From [Actinomadura] parvosata subsp. kistnae (GTDB lineage: Bacteria > Actinomycetota > Actinomycetes > Streptosporangiales > Streptosporangiaceae), in assembly GCF_900323885.1 (NCBI RefSeq), contig NZ_OOHJ01000015.1:124001-188000 (forward strand): DNA of 64,000 nt, read 5' to 3'. The notes below the pieces were generated by a model. That model was not told where the DNA came from. It saw only the letters and a list, made by a program, of their open reading frames with translations, and searched no databases. Below, piece after piece: positions 41,203 through 52,855 of the stretch. Position numbers and translations under genes: made by a program. How positions within the stretch are numbered: the first letter of the stretch is position 1; the number at the start of each line of letters is the position of its first letter.

Positions 41203-42378
41203 TTGGCGGGAGCTGCGCAGGATCGTGCCCGCGCGCCCCGCTGGTCCAGGGCGGCGCGGGTGGCGGTGGCGGCCGATGTGGGGGAGCTGCGGCGGCTGGC
41301 GCGGCGGCGGACCCCGCGCATGGTGTTCGACTACGTGGACGGCGCGGCCGAGGGTGAGCGGTCGATGGCCCGGGCGGTGCGGGCGTTCGACCGGGTGGAG
41401 TTCGCGCCGCACGTGCTGCGGGACGTGGCGGAGGCGCCGACGTCGGTGGAGGTGCTGGGCAGGCGGGTCGCGATGCCGGTGGTGCTGGCGCCGACGGGGT
41501 TCACGCGGATGATGCATCGCGGGGGCGAGCGGGCGGTGGCGCGGGCGGCGGAGCGGGCGGGGGTGCCGTACACGTTGTCGACGATGGGCACCACGACGGC
41601 GGGTGACGTGGCCGCGGCGGCGCCCGGCGGGTGGAACTGGTTCCAGTTGTACGTGGTGCGCGACCGGGCGCGGAACCTGGAGCGGCTGGCGCTGGCCGAA
41701 GCCGCGGGCATGGACGTGCTGGTGGTGACGGTGGACGTGCCGGTGGCGGGGCGCGGCTGCGGGACGTGCGGCACGGCCTGACGATCCCGCCGTCGTTGCG
41801 CTGGCGGGGCGCGCTGGAGGCGGTGCGGCATCCGGCGTGGTGGTTCGATTTCCTGACGGGTGAGCCGCTCCGGTTCGCGACGGTGGAGGGCGCGCCGGAG
41901 GACATGGCGGGGCTGACGAACCTGATGTTCGACCCGTCGGTGACGGTGGCGGACCTGGAGTGGATCAGGGCGGCGTGGCGGGGGAAGCTGCTGGTGAAGG
42001 GCGTGCAGCGGGTGGACGACGCGAAGGAGCTGGCCGCCGTGGGGGTGGACGGGCTGGTGGTGTCGAACCACGGCGGGCGGCAGCTCGACCGCGCCGCCAC
42101 CCCGCTGGAGCTGCTGCCGGAGGTGGTGGCGGCGGTCGGCGGCCGGACGGAGGTGTTCCTCGACGGGGGTGTGCGCAGCGGGGCCGACGTCGCCGCCGCG
42201 GTCGCGCTGGGCGCCCGGGCGTGCTTCGTCGGCCGCGCCTACCTGTACGGGCTGATGGCGGGGGGCGAGCCGGGCGTGACGCGGGTGCTGGAGCTGTTGC
42301 GCGCCGAGCTCGTCCGGACGGTGCAGCTGCTGGGGGTGAGCGGTGGTGTCGAGGGGCTCACCCCCGATCTGGTGCGGC

Positions 42379-42392
<14 letters not shown>
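41203..42392 (+). pseudogene. FMN-dependent alpha-hydroxy-acid dehydrogenase (LldD-like), frameshifted
   Basis: Two adjacent frames together encode a lactate dehydrogenase/oxidase-type TIM barrel of about 400 residues. Frame one gives LARRRTPRMVFDYVDGAAEG, VVLAPTGFTRMMHRGGERAV and WFQLYVVRDRARNLERL, ending at a premature stop (41779-41781). Frame two gives DVRHGLTIPPSLRWRGALEA, GLVVSNHGGRQLDRAATPLE with the catalytic His, and FLDGGVRSGADVAAAVALGA. One missing base near 41752-41756 explains the switch (GRG versus the expected GRRLRDV). A second shift near 41240 is suspected, because a family-like N-terminus (RRLPRWRELRRIV) is in another frame. It is either a true pseudogene or a pair of sequencing errors. 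Confidence 0.78.
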
Positions 42393-44517
<2,125 letters not shown>

Positions 44518-44550
44518 TGCTGGACTCCTCACGAACAGGGGGGTGGTGAG

Positions 44551-44560
44551 AGAGCGCTCT
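44551..44560. promoter_or_regulatory. LacI-type operator palindrome
   Basis: AGAGCGCTCT is a perfect 10-bp palindrome 34 bp upstream of the secreted beta-helix gene. It matches the centre of operators bound by LacI/GalR-family sugar regulators in Actinobacteria (GAGCGCTC core). The regulator that binds it is not in this window. Confidence 0.55.
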
Positions 44561-44613
44561 ATCGAGCAGAGCGTGCCTGCGGCCCGGACTTATGTCAATG
44601 CTTGATTTAACTT

Positions 44614-45798
44614 CTACGCAATAGCGGGCGACGGGTAAGCGGCGTCCCCGAAGAACGGCTCGATCACCAGCGTCGCCGCGCCCAGCGCCACCGCGTCGGG
44701 CCCGAGCCGCCCGAGCACCACCGACTCCGGCTGGAACGGCTGCGCCTGCGTGTTGGCGGCGGTGGCGGCCCGGATCTCGCCGAGCAGCCGCCCGCCCAGC
44801 ATCAGCCCCGCCCAGCCGCCGATCACGATGCGCTCGGGGTTGAACAGGTGCACCAGCGACGACAGGCCCGCGCCCAGCAGATCGACGGTCTCCCCGATCA
44901 CCGGCGAGCCCGACTCCAGCAGCCGGGCCAGCGCCGCCTCCTCGTCGGCGGAGTCGGCCTCGACGCCGGCGCGTTCGAGGATGGCCTCGGCCCCCAGGTA
45001 CGCCTCCAGGCAGCCGCGCGCCCCGCACCGGCACGCCCGCCCACCGGCGATCACCTTCAGGTGCCCGACCTCGCCCGCCGCCATGCCCGCCCCCCGGTAG
45101 ATGCGCCCGCCGGTGACGATCGTGCCGCCCACGCCGGAGCCGACGAGCAGGATGACCGCGTCGCCGGTGCCCCTGCCGGAGCCGAACCACAGCTCGGCCT
45201 GCCCCATGGTCTTGGCCCCGTTGTCGAGGACCAGCGGCAGCGAGGTGCCGGCCCGCAGCAGCGCGCCGAGCGGCACCGCCTCCCAGCCGAACGTCTTGGC
45301 CCGCACCAGCCCGTCGGCTCCGGGCTCGACGATGCCGGGGACGCCGACGCCCACGCCGAGCACCTGCCCGGCCGGCACCTCGCCCTCGGCGATGACGGCG
45401 TCCACGCCGGTCAGGATGTGGCGGGCGACCAGCTCGGGGTCGTGCTTGGCCGAGCGGACCGCGTAGTGGGCCCTCGCCCGCACGTTCATCTCCAGGTCGA
45501 ACAGCTCGACCTTGACCTGCGTCTCCCCCACGTCCACGCCGACGGCGTAGCCGTAGGCGGGGTTGACCTTGAGCAGGACGCGGGGCCGGCCGCCGTCGGA
45601 GTCGACCTGGCCCGCCTCGACGATGACGTTGTCGGCCAGCAGGTCGCCGGTCATCGTGCTGACGGTGGCGGCGCTGAGCCCGGTCTGGGCGGACAGCTCG
45701 TTGCGGCTGGCGGGGCCGCCGAAGTAGAGCGCGCGCAGCAGCATCGCCCGGTTCCCCCGGCGGAGGTCTCGTACGGTCTTCCGCCCCGGCGTGCTCAT
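44614..45798 (-). CDS. ROK-family transcriptional regulator
   Basis: The 394-residue protein has an N-terminal winged helix (GNRAMLLRALYFGGPASRNE with SAQTGLSAATVSTMTGDLLA) and a ROK sugar-kinase-like domain: AVGVDVGETQVKVELFDLEM, VGVGVPGIVEPGADGLVRAK, LVGSGVGGTIVTGG, and the zinc motif ACRCGARGCLEAYLG. Such proteins repress sugar-uptake operons until a sugar ligand binds. It is divergent from the ABC transporter and GH operon, its likely target. ATG 45798 was chosen by family length. Confidence 0.9.
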   Translation of the reverse strand: MSTPGRKTVRDLRRGNRAMLLRALYFGGPASRNELSAQTGLSAATVSTMTGDLLADNVIVEAGQVDSDGGRPRVLLKVNPAYGYAVGVDVGETQVKVELFDLEMNVRARAHYAVRSAKHDPELVARHILTGVDAVIAEGEVPAGQVLGVGVGVPGIVEPGADGLVRAKTFGWEAVPLGALLRAGTSLPLVLDNGAKTMGQAELWFGSGRGTGDAVILLVGSGVGGTIVTGGRIYRGAGMAAGEVGHLKVIAGGRACRCGARGCLEAYLGAEAILERAGVEADSADEEAALARLLESGSPVIGETVDLLGAGLSSLVHLFNPERIVIGGWAGLMLGGRLLGEIRAATAANTQAQPFQPESVVLGRLGPDAVALGAATLVIEPFFGDAAYPSPAIA

Positions 45799-45941
45799 GC
45801 TCGTCCCCGTTCCCTCGGCAGTCCGCCGCCATGTTAGTTCACGGCCCGAAGAACCTGCGCGGCCGGTGTTACACAAACGTTTCCTGACTTTCTTCGAGGC
45901 TTAGATTATGGTCTGGCCATCCCCCCGATGAGGAGATGGCA
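45799..45941. promoter_or_regulatory. divergent control region, ROK gene / sugar ABC operon
   Basis: The 143-bp gap is AT-rich in its right half and contains the palindrome AAACGTTT (45875-45882), with a TTAGATTAT stretch (45901-45909) and GAGGAG before the ABC start codon. It is the likely ROK operator and transporter promoter. The exact hexamers could not be fixed. Confidence 0.45.
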
Positions 45942-47156
45942 ATGAGCCGAGGACTTGTGCGAGGCGCCGTCGTGGCGGCCCTCGTGAGCGGGCTGGCCGC
46001 GTGTGGCGGCGGCGGCACCGGTGGCCAGAGCGGCGGCAAGGAGCTGACGTTCTGGATGTACCAGGACCGCACCCCGCAGGCGGGCCAGGTCATGGAGAAG
46101 GTCCGCGAGGACTTCGAGAAGGCCAACCCCGGTGTCACCGTCAAGCTCGTCAAGATCCCCAAGGACGACTACAACACCAAGCTGGGCAGCGCCGTGGCGA
46201 GCAAGAGCGCCCCCGACGCGGGCATCCTCGACCAGCCGCTGGTCTCCAAGTACGCCCTCGACGGCACGATCAAGGAGGTCCCGGCCGGGCTCATCCAGGA
46301 GGCCGACTACTACAAGGGCGCGCTCGACACCAACCGCGCCGGCGGCAAGCTCTACGGCCTGCCCCAGGACCAGACCACGGTCGCCCTCTTCTACAACAAG
46401 AAGCTGGTGCCGAACCCGCCGAAGACCTGGGACGAGCTGAAGCAGGTCGCCGCCCAGGTGCACGCCGCCGACGCGAACGTGGCCGGCATGAACGTGCCCA
46501 AGGGCGACGGCTACGGCGCCTGGATGTTCCCCGGCATCGTGCACGGCGCGGGCGGCGAGATGGTCGACGACGCCGGCAAGAAGGTGCTGTTCGACCAGCC
46601 GCCGGCCGTGGAGGCGCTGCAGCTCTGGGTGGACCTGCAGAAGTCGTCGCCCAGAAAGATCACCGACTCGGACAAGCCGTTCGAGAACGGCCTGGCGGCC
46701 ATGACGATCTCCGGGCCATGGGACGTGCCGACGATCCGCGAGCAGTTCCCCGACCTGGACTTCGGCGTGGCGCCGCTGCCGTACAAGACCGAACCGGCCG
46801 GCAACATCGGCGGCGAGGACTCCGTCGTCTTCTCCACCAGCAAGAACCCGGACCTGGCGTGGAAGTGGCTGGCGTTCCTGTCCGATGCGGCCAACAACGG
46901 GGCGGTCGCGGACGCGTTCGGCGGGTTCCCCGTCCATCTGAAGGCGCAGGTCGTCGCGGGCGGCCCCGAGCAGGCGGCCTTCCTGGAGCAGCTCAAGGTC
47001 GCGCACGCCCGGCCCGCCGTGCCGCAGTGGATCCAGGTCAACGACGAGATCATCGCCCCGGCCATCGAGTCGGCGCTGACCGGCAAGGCCACCGCGCAGC
47101 AGGCGCTGAGCGACGCGGCGGCCAAGACCCGCTCCCTGCTCGGCTGGAACGGCTGA
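45942..47156 (+). CDS. sugar ABC transporter substrate-binding lipoprotein
   Basis: The 404-residue protein has a signal peptide with lipobox (VVAALVSGLAACGGGG), so it is anchored outside the membrane. The body is a family-1 solute-binding protein: ELTFWMYQDRTPQAGQVMEK, TVALFYNKKLVPNPPKTWDE, GDGYGAWMFPGIVHGAGGEM, MTISGPWDVPTIREQFPDLD and EDSVVFSTSKNPDLAWKWLA. It delivers an oligosaccharide or monosaccharide to the two permeases encoded next. GAGGAG lies six bases before the ATG. Confidence 0.93.
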   Translation: MSRGLVRGAVVAALVSGLAACGGGGTGGQSGGKELTFWMYQDRTPQAGQVMEKVREDFEKANPGVTVKLVKIPKDDYNTKLGSAVASKSAPDAGILDQPLVSKYALDGTIKEVPAGLIQEADYYKGALDTNRAGGKLYGLPQDQTTVALFYNKKLVPNPPKTWDELKQVAAQVHAADANVAGMNVPKGDGYGAWMFPGIVHGAGGEMVDDAGKKVLFDQPPAVEALQLWVDLQKSSPRKITDSDKPFENGLAAMTISGPWDVPTIREQFPDLDFGVAPLPYKTEPAGNIGGEDSVVFSTSKNPDLAWKWLAFLSDAANNGAVADAFGGFPVHLKAQVVAGGPEQAAFLEQLKVAHARPAVPQWIQVNDEIIAPAIESALTGKATAQQALSDAAAKTRSLLGWNG

Positions 47157-47157
47157 C

Positions 47158-48117
47158 GTGGCCGCTCCCGTACTCGAACGGGTGACGACGGGACCCGGGA
47201 GGCGCGCCAGGCGCCGCCCGGGGGCCCGGCGCCGCGACCACCTGACCGGCTGGCTGCTGATCGCCCCGGCGCTGGCCTACTTCGTGGTCTTCCTGCTGTA
47301 CCCGGCCCTGTCGGCGCTCTACTACAGCTTCACCGACTGGAACCTGCGCACCGAGGCGAGCTGGGTGGGCCTGGCCAACTACGCCGACCTGCTGTTCGAC
47401 GACGTCAAGTACCCGCACTTCTGGAAGTCGGTGAGCGTCACCCTGCAGTACACGCTCGTCGCGGTGCCGCTGACGCTGGTCTCCGCGCTGGCGCAGGCGC
47501 TGCTGCTGAACGCGATCAGGCGCGGGGCGAACCTGTTCAGGCTGCTGCTGTTCCTGCCGGTCGTGACGGCGGAGGCGGCGGTGGGCGCGATCTGGCGCTG
47601 GCTCTACGACCCGCAGTACGGCCTGATCAACACGCTGCTCGGCCTGGTGGGCATCCCCGGCCAGAACTGGCTGAACACCCCGGAGCTGGTCATCCCGGCG
47701 CTGGCGTTCATCGCGGCCTGGCAGTGCGGCATCTCAATGATCATCTATCTGGCGGGGCTGAAGGGCATCCCCGGCTCCATCCAGGAGGCGGCGATCATCG
47801 ACGGGGCCGGGCCGTGGCAGCGGTTCTGGCGGGTGACGTTCCCGATGCTCCGGCCGACCACGTTCTACCTGCTGGTGACGGGCGTGATCGCGGCGCTGCA
47901 GGTGTTCGGCCTGGTGTACGTGATCTTCTCGGGGAACGGGCGCAGCGTCACCGGCGGGCCCGAGCAGTCGGGGCTGACGTACGTGCTGCACCTGTATTTG
48001 TTCGCCTTCCGCTACGACGCGATGGGCGCGGCCTGCGCGATGTCGTTCATCCTGCTCGTCTTCATCATGATCGTCACGGCGCTGCAGTTCCGGTTCGTCA
48101 AGCAGGAGGCGGCGTGA
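47158..48117 (+). CDS. sugar ABC transporter permease, MalF-type
   Basis: The 319-residue protein has six membrane segments (for example LTGWLLIAPALAYFVVFLLY) and the EAA loop EAAIIDGAGPWQRFWRVTFP that contacts the ATPase. Its GTG begins 2 bp after the binding-protein stop codon. Together with the next gene it forms the membrane channel. No ATP-binding subunit is encoded nearby, so a shared MsiK-type ATPase is expected, as for many actinobacterial sugar importers. Confidence 0.93.
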   Translation: MAAPVLERVTTGPGRRARRRPGARRRDHLTGWLLIAPALAYFVVFLLYPALSALYYSFTDWNLRTEASWVGLANYADLLFDDVKYPHFWKSVSVTLQYTLVAVPLTLVSALAQALLLNAIRRGANLFRLLLFLPVVTAEAAVGAIWRWLYDPQYGLINTLLGLVGIPGQNWLNTPELVIPALAFIAAWQCGISMIIYLAGLKGIPGSIQEAAIIDGAGPWQRFWRVTFPMLRPTTFYLLVTGVIAALQVFGLVYVIFSGNGRSVTGGPEQSGLTYVLHLYLFAFRYDAMGAACAMSFILLVFIMIVTALQFRFVKQEAA

Positions 48118-48947
48118 GGAAGGCTTCGATCTACGTCGCGCTGGTGCTGCTGGCCGCCGTGTCGGTGGTGCCGTTCCTGTGGATGCTGGCCACCTCGCTC
48201 AAGCACGGCCCCGACATCTACACCAAGGTGCCCAACCTGCTGCCGCTGGACAAGCGGACCGGCGAGTGGGCGGCGACCCTCGACAACTACGCCTACGTGC
48301 TCGACGTCGGCGGGCTCGGCGACGCCTTCGTCAACAGCGTCTGGGTGTGCGCGATCCTCGTGCCGGCCAAGCTGCTCATCGACGCGCTGGCCGCGTACGC
48401 GTTCGCGCGCATCCCGTTCCCCGGCCGCGACAAGCTGTTCGTGATCATGCTGGGCGGCATGATGGTGCCCGCGATCACGCTGCTGGTGCCGCGCATCCAC
48501 GTCACCCAGTCGCTGGGCATGTTCGACTCCGGGTGGGGGCTGATCGTGCCGAACATCGCCTCGGTGCTCGACATCTTCCTGCTGCGGCAGTTCTTCCTGT
48601 CGCTGCCCGGCGAGCTGGAGGAGGCCGCGCTCATCGACGGCGCCGGCCGGATGCAGATCTTCTGGCGGATCGTGCTGCCGCTGTCGAAGCCCGTGCTGGC
48701 GGTCGTCACCATCACCAGCTTCCTGTTCCACTGGAACGATCTGGTGTGGCCGCTGCTGGTCACCAACGACCCCGAGCTCTACACGCTGCCGCTGGCCCTG
48801 CAGCAGCTCGTCGCCAGCCCGGACGGCGGGCGCGCGTACTACATCATGGCGGGCGCCACGCTCGCCGTCCTGCCCGTGATCGGCGTGCTGCTCGTCTTCC
48901 AGCGCCGCATCCTCCAGGGCATCGCCTTCACCGGTCTCAAGAGTTAG
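48114..48947 (+). CDS. sugar ABC transporter permease, MalG-type
   Basis: The 277-residue partner permease starts at a GTG overlapping the previous stop (GTGA). It begins VRKASIYVALVLLAAVSVVP and contains the EAA loop EAALIDGAGRMQIFWRIVLP, with family motifs SFLFHWNDLVWPLLVTND and the C-terminal VFQRRILQGIAFTGLKS. Confidence 0.93.
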   Translation: MRKASIYVALVLLAAVSVVPFLWMLATSLKHGPDIYTKVPNLLPLDKRTGEWAATLDNYAYVLDVGGLGDAFVNSVWVCAILVPAKLLIDALAAYAFARIPFPGRDKLFVIMLGGMMVPAITLLVPRIHVTQSLGMFDSGWGLIVPNIASVLDIFLLRQFFLSLPGELEEAALIDGAGRMQIFWRIVLPLSKPVLAVVTITSFLFHWNDLVWPLLVTNDPELYTLPLALQQLVASPDGGRAYYIMAGATLAVLPVIGVLLVFQRRILQGIAFTGLKS

Positions 48948-48957
48948 GAACCCCACT

Positions 48958-50919
48958 GTGCTGATCGACGGGGTCGCCGTCATCGACGGCGTGCCGCGGG
49001 TGCTCGTCACCGCCGACTATCCGTACTACCGCGACGATCCGGCCGTCTGGGGCGACCGGCTGCGGGCGGTGCGGGACGATCTCGGGATCGAGGTGATCAC
49101 CTGCTACCTGCCCTGGCGGCACCACCAGCCGGAGGCGGGCACGGCCCCGGACTTCACCGGCCTGACCCACCCGGCCAGGAACGTCACCGGCTTCCTCGCG
49201 CTCTGCCACGAGCTGGGCCTGCGGGTGGTCGCCAAGCCCGGCCCGTTCATCCACGCCGAGGTCACCTACGGCGGGCTGCCCGACTGGGTGTGCCCCGACG
49301 CGGACCCGGCCTTCGAGCCGCTGCTCGACGCCTCCGGCACGCCCGCGCGCTGGGCGGACGCCGCCGCGCCCCAAGGCCGGCCGCTGCCCGCGCCGCTGGC
49401 GCCCGCCTTCCTCGCCAGGGCCACCGAGTGGTTGTCGGCCGTGGGCAAGGAGGTGCTGGACGGCGCAGAGGCGGTGATCGCGCTGCAGATCGCGAACGAG
49501 GGCGTCTACACCAGCGGCGCGCTGCCGCTGACCGCCTACGACTACAGCGCCTCCGGGCTGGCGTTCTACCGCGACCGGCTGCGGGCCTGGTACGGGACGC
49601 CGGAGGCGTACAACGCCGTGCACGGCACCTCCTACGGCGGCTGGGCGGACGCCGAGCCCCCGGACGCCACGTCGGGCCCGCTGGCCCAGGCCGACTGGGG
49701 ACGGTTCCACGCCGAGTACCTGACCGAGGTGTACCGCGTGTGGGCGCAGGCCGTCGGCTCCGACCTGCCGGTCCTGGTCAACCTCAACCCGCCGACCGTG
49801 CCCGCGCTGGACGACTGGCTGGCCAGGGTCAGGCCGGAGCTGTGGGGCGGCATCTCCTACGGGTTCACCAACTGGATGGGCGTCGTGTCGGCCGACCGCG
49901 ACGCGCACGCCCGCTACGTCATCGCCGCCAAGCGCGCGCCGGGGCCGAACCTGGAGGAGAACTGGGGGTTCTCCGAGCTGTACGACCCCGCCTACATCGA
50001 CGCGGCGACCAGCTTCCACCAGTCGCTGCTGGCGCTGGCGGCGGGCGCGACCGGCTTCAACGTCTACACGGGCGTGGCCACCTCGGGTTGGGAGCCGGAG
50101 CTGGACGCCGTGCCCGGGCCGTACCCGGACTGCCCGCCCGTCGACGCGGGCGGGGCCGCCACCGTCAAGGCGCCGGTGGTGCGGGCGCTGGCGGGCTTCT
50201 TCGCGGTGCACGGCGCGGAGTTCCTGGAGTGCGAGCCGGTGCGGCGGGACGCGTTCGGCCTGTACCTGCCCTACGCCGGGATCGCCGCGCTGTCCGGGGA
50301 GCCTGAGAGGCCCGGGTGCGGGCGGGCGCTGCGCGCCTTCCACGAGCGCATGCGGGCGCGCGGGCTGGACTACGGGCTGGTCGAGCTGGAGAGCGTGACG
50401 GCCGCGGAGCTGGCCGCCTACCGGTCGGTCACGGTGCCCGGCGGGCCGTTCATGCACCGGCGGGTGCAGGAGCTGCTGGCCGCGTACGCGCGCGCGGGCG
50501 GGCGGGTGCTGGTGGACGGCCCCGTGCCGGTGCTCGACGAGCACCTGTCGCCCTGTGCGCTGATCACGCCGTCGGCTCCCCTCGCGGAGGTGGCGGAGGG
50601 GCTCGTGGTGCACGGCGAGGCCGACGCGTTCCTGCGCAGCCACCCGGACCGGGATGTGCACTATCTGGTCGTGCTCGTCCAGTCGGGCAACGAGGGGCCG
50701 ATCGTGTTGCGGACCCCGTACGGGATCGTCGAGGTGGTCGCCGCGCAGGGCGGCGGCGCGGTGCTGCGGCTGGCCGACGGCCAGGTGGGCGACCTCGTGA
50801 TCAGGGGGATGAACGCCTATCTCGGCTGCGCGGTGGAGGCCGGCGTGCGTCTGGACGGGGTGCGCACCGGCGCGTCCGGGCCCGGCGATCTCGTCCGGAT
50901 CAACGGCCGACTTGTCTAG
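48958..50919 (+). CDS. GH35/GH42-like beta-galactosidase-type glycosidase
   Basis: The 653-residue cytoplasmic protein (no signal peptide) has a clan-A TIM barrel: VLVTADYPYYRDDPAVWGDR, VITCYLPWRHHQPEAG, RVVAKPGPFIHAEVTYGGLP, the acid/base glutamate in ALQIANEGVY, and a probable nucleophile in NLEENWGF. The fold and motifs place it near GH35 and GH42 beta-galactosidases. The exact family is uncertain. It starts 10 bp after the transporter operon and would hydrolyse the imported sugar, which suggests a beta-galactoside. Confidence 0.83.
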   Translation: MLIDGVAVIDGVPRVLVTADYPYYRDDPAVWGDRLRAVRDDLGIEVITCYLPWRHHQPEAGTAPDFTGLTHPARNVTGFLALCHELGLRVVAKPGPFIHAEVTYGGLPDWVCPDADPAFEPLLDASGTPARWADAAAPQGRPLPAPLAPAFLARATEWLSAVGKEVLDGAEAVIALQIANEGVYTSGALPLTAYDYSASGLAFYRDRLRAWYGTPEAYNAVHGTSYGGWADAEPPDATSGPLAQADWGRFHAEYLTEVYRVWAQAVGSDLPVLVNLNPPTVPALDDWLARVRPELWGGISYGFTNWMGVVSADRDAHARYVIAAKRAPGPNLEENWGFSELYDPAYIDAATSFHQSLLALAAGATGFNVYTGVATSGWEPELDAVPGPYPDCPPVDAGGAATVKAPVVRALAGFFAVHGAEFLECEPVRRDAFGLYLPYAGIAALSGEPERPGCGRALRAFHERMRARGLDYGLVELESVTAAELAAYRSVTVPGGPFMHRRVQELLAAYARAGGRVLVDGPVPVLDEHLSPCALITPSAPLAEVAEGLVVHGEADAFLRSHPDRDVHYLVVLVQSGNEGPIVLRTPYGIVEVVAAQGGGAVLRLADGQVGDLVIRGMNAYLGCAVEAGVRLDGVRTGASGPGDLVRINGRLV

Positions 50920-51021
50920 ACGAAATCAGCACATACATCGATAGAAGGGACGGGTATTTCGCCGCCGGTGTCGTCGCTCTGCTCCTCACACGGGGACCCG
51001 CCCGCCCGAGAGGAGATCGCG

Positions 51022-51441
51022 ATGGCATCAGGAGAGTTCCAGGTGATGAAGGTGCCGGCCGAGCAGCTGGCCGGCATGCTTCACGGCCAGGTTGTCGATC
51101 CCGGTGCGCAGCCCACGCACGTGGTCCATCGGGACGAGGGTTGGACCGTGGATGTGAGCTGGGAGGTCACCGGCGAGCTCGTCGACTGGCTGGCGGGATG
51201 CTGGCAGTTGGAGATCATCGCCGACCTGATGGGCGGTGGCGAGACCAGGCACCCCTCGCCACCGGTGGAGCTGACCTTCACCCCCGGCTCCGGCCGATAT
51301 ACCGCCTCGATCCCCATGCGCGGTCAGCTCGCCCCCGGCACCTATGACCTGGTGGTCAACCTCACCACGACGACGGCCGCGGGCACCGCGGGGGCGCTCG
51401 GCGGATTCGTCGTGATCAGCAAGGTGACGGTCAAGGAGTGA
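51022..51441 (+). CDS. small beta-sandwich protein of unknown function
   Basis: The 139-residue protein starts at an ATG behind GAGAGGAG. It begins MASGEFQVMKVPAEQLAGML and contains GWTVDVSWEVTGELVDWLAG, VELTFTPGSGRYTASIPMRG and GTYDLVVNLTTTTAAGTAGA, an alternating pattern consistent with an immunoglobulin-like fold. There is no signal peptide. I do not recognise the family. Confidence 0.65.
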   Translation: MASGEFQVMKVPAEQLAGMLHGQVVDPGAQPTHVVHRDEGWTVDVSWEVTGELVDWLAGCWQLEIIADLMGGGETRHPSPPVELTFTPGSGRYTASIPMRGQLAPGTYDLVVNLTTTTAAGTAGALGGFVVISKVTVKE

Positions 51442-51606
51442 GGGGCGGTGATCGTACTGCAAGCACCCCGCAAGCGGGCCCTCCTAGGCTCCTGCCGCGG
51501 CCACGGGGAGAGACAGGGGCCGCCTGACTGTATCTGACGCCGACGGGGGCGCTCTTAACTCCGTGAGCCCTCCGCCAGGCGACGGGACCAGCAAACGGGA
51601 GACTCC

Positions 51607-52851
51607 ATGTCCGACACTCCGATGACCGCGGATGACGTGCTGCGCATCGCGGCCTACAAGGACCGGAGCGCGGCACTCGAAGCCATGGTCATCGCCTACA
51701 GCTACCACCGCGTGGCCGCGGACCTCGCGGTGCACCTGGGCCGGGCGGCCAACAACTGGTACTGCTACGCCACCTGGACCTCCAAGGCGGTGGGCGAGAG
51801 CCTCGACCTCGGCCCGAACTCTCCGTTCATCGACGACTTCGGCCGCCGACTGCGGGTGCCGCGCCGCTTCAGGCGGCTGTTCAGGGCCGCGCTGCTGACC
51901 CTGCTCGGGCCCAGCTACCAGCTCGGCCTGGCGCTGGCCAACCGCGCCATCTTCCTGGAGACGGCCAGCCTCGCGGTCAACCTGTGGAACGACGAGCCCG
52001 ACCGCTACCTGAAGGTGAGCCCCGAGTCCGAGCTGACGCCGACGCCGCCGGAGTTCCTGACCGACCTGCTGTCGCCGGCCGACCCGCGCTACCTCAAGGA
52101 CGCCGCGCAGCTCATGGTGGAGGCGGCCAGGACCGAGGACCCGGCGGCGCGGGCGGAGCTGATGCTGGGCGCCAACATCGCGCTGTCGGCCTACGAGCAG
52201 GCCCGCGCGCAGGCGGCGCTGGAGCTGGTGCTCTACCGGCCGGTCCGCTGGCTGACCCGGGTGTCGTGGCGCTCGCTGCGCTCCCTCGTCACGCGCCGGC
52301 CCTTCCCCAGGTTCAAGCTGTACGCGGCGGCGCACGCGGACCAGCCGTGGCTGACCCGCAAGCTGGAATCCCTGTGGTCGGCGCTCTACACCCGCCACCT
52401 GTTCGCCGTCGCCACCCCGCTCAGCGACGTCAAAGTGGGCAAGCCGCTCACCGCCCCGGCGGGCGTGGACCTGGCCAAGGTGTGGGTGCCGATCCAGAAC
52501 GAGAAGGTGCGCAAGCTCGCCGAGGAGTTCATCACCGAGGATCAGGAGGCGTCGACGGCCGGGGTGACCGACTGGGTGTCCTACCCCGACCGCATGCGCT
52601 TCATCGTCAGCTACTTCCGGGTCTACCAGACCGTGGACGCGCTCTACCGGGTGCCGTTCGACCAGGAGATCGCCGACGGGCTCGCCGAGGAGATGGCGCG
52701 GGGGCTCGTGCCCGAGGCCGTCAGCGGCATGCCCGCGCTACGCGGCAGGAAGTTCTACACCTTCCCGACGGAGACCGACCCCGACGCGTACGAGATGGCG
52801 CACTTCGACTTCGAGCCGTTCCTGGAGGCGATCCCGCTGGAGCGGGAGTAG
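51607..52851 (+). CDS. conserved protein of unknown function, 414 residues
   Basis: A GGGAG five bases upstream supports this ATG. The protein is mostly helical, with conserved-looking aromatic stretches (IAYSYHRVAADLAVHLGRAA, NNWYCYATWTSKAVGESLDL), a hydrophobic segment (LLTLLGPSYQLGLALANRAI) and a C-terminal FYTFPTETDPDAYEMAHFDF. No known motif was recognised. It converges on the ECF sigma gene with only 4 bp between stop codons. A distant link to oxygenase-like helical proteins is conceivable but unsupported. Confidence 0.7.
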   Translation: MSDTPMTADDVLRIAAYKDRSAALEAMVIAYSYHRVAADLAVHLGRAANNWYCYATWTSKAVGESLDLGPNSPFIDDFGRRLRVPRRFRRLFRAALLTLLGPSYQLGLALANRAIFLETASLAVNLWNDEPDRYLKVSPESELTPTPPEFLTDLLSPADPRYLKDAAQLMVEAARTEDPAARAELMLGANIALSAYEQARAQAALELVLYRPVRWLTRVSWRSLRSLVTRRPFPRFKLYAAAHADQPWLTRKLESLWSALYTRHLFAVATPLSDVKVGKPLTAPAGVDLAKVWVPIQNEKVRKLAEEFITEDQEASTAGVTDWVSYPDRMRFIVSYFRVYQTVDALYRVPFDQEIADGLAEEMARGLVPEAVSGMPALRGRKFYTFPTETDPDAYEMAHFDFEPFLEAIPLERE

Positions 52852-52855
52852 CCGA

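Noticed and set aside
51442-51606. Possible riboswitch before the 414-residue unknown gene
   Set aside because: The 165-bp leader is GC-rich with several short complementary stretches, but none of the conserved cores I know (TPP, cobalamin, SAM, ydaO, glycine) could be recognised.
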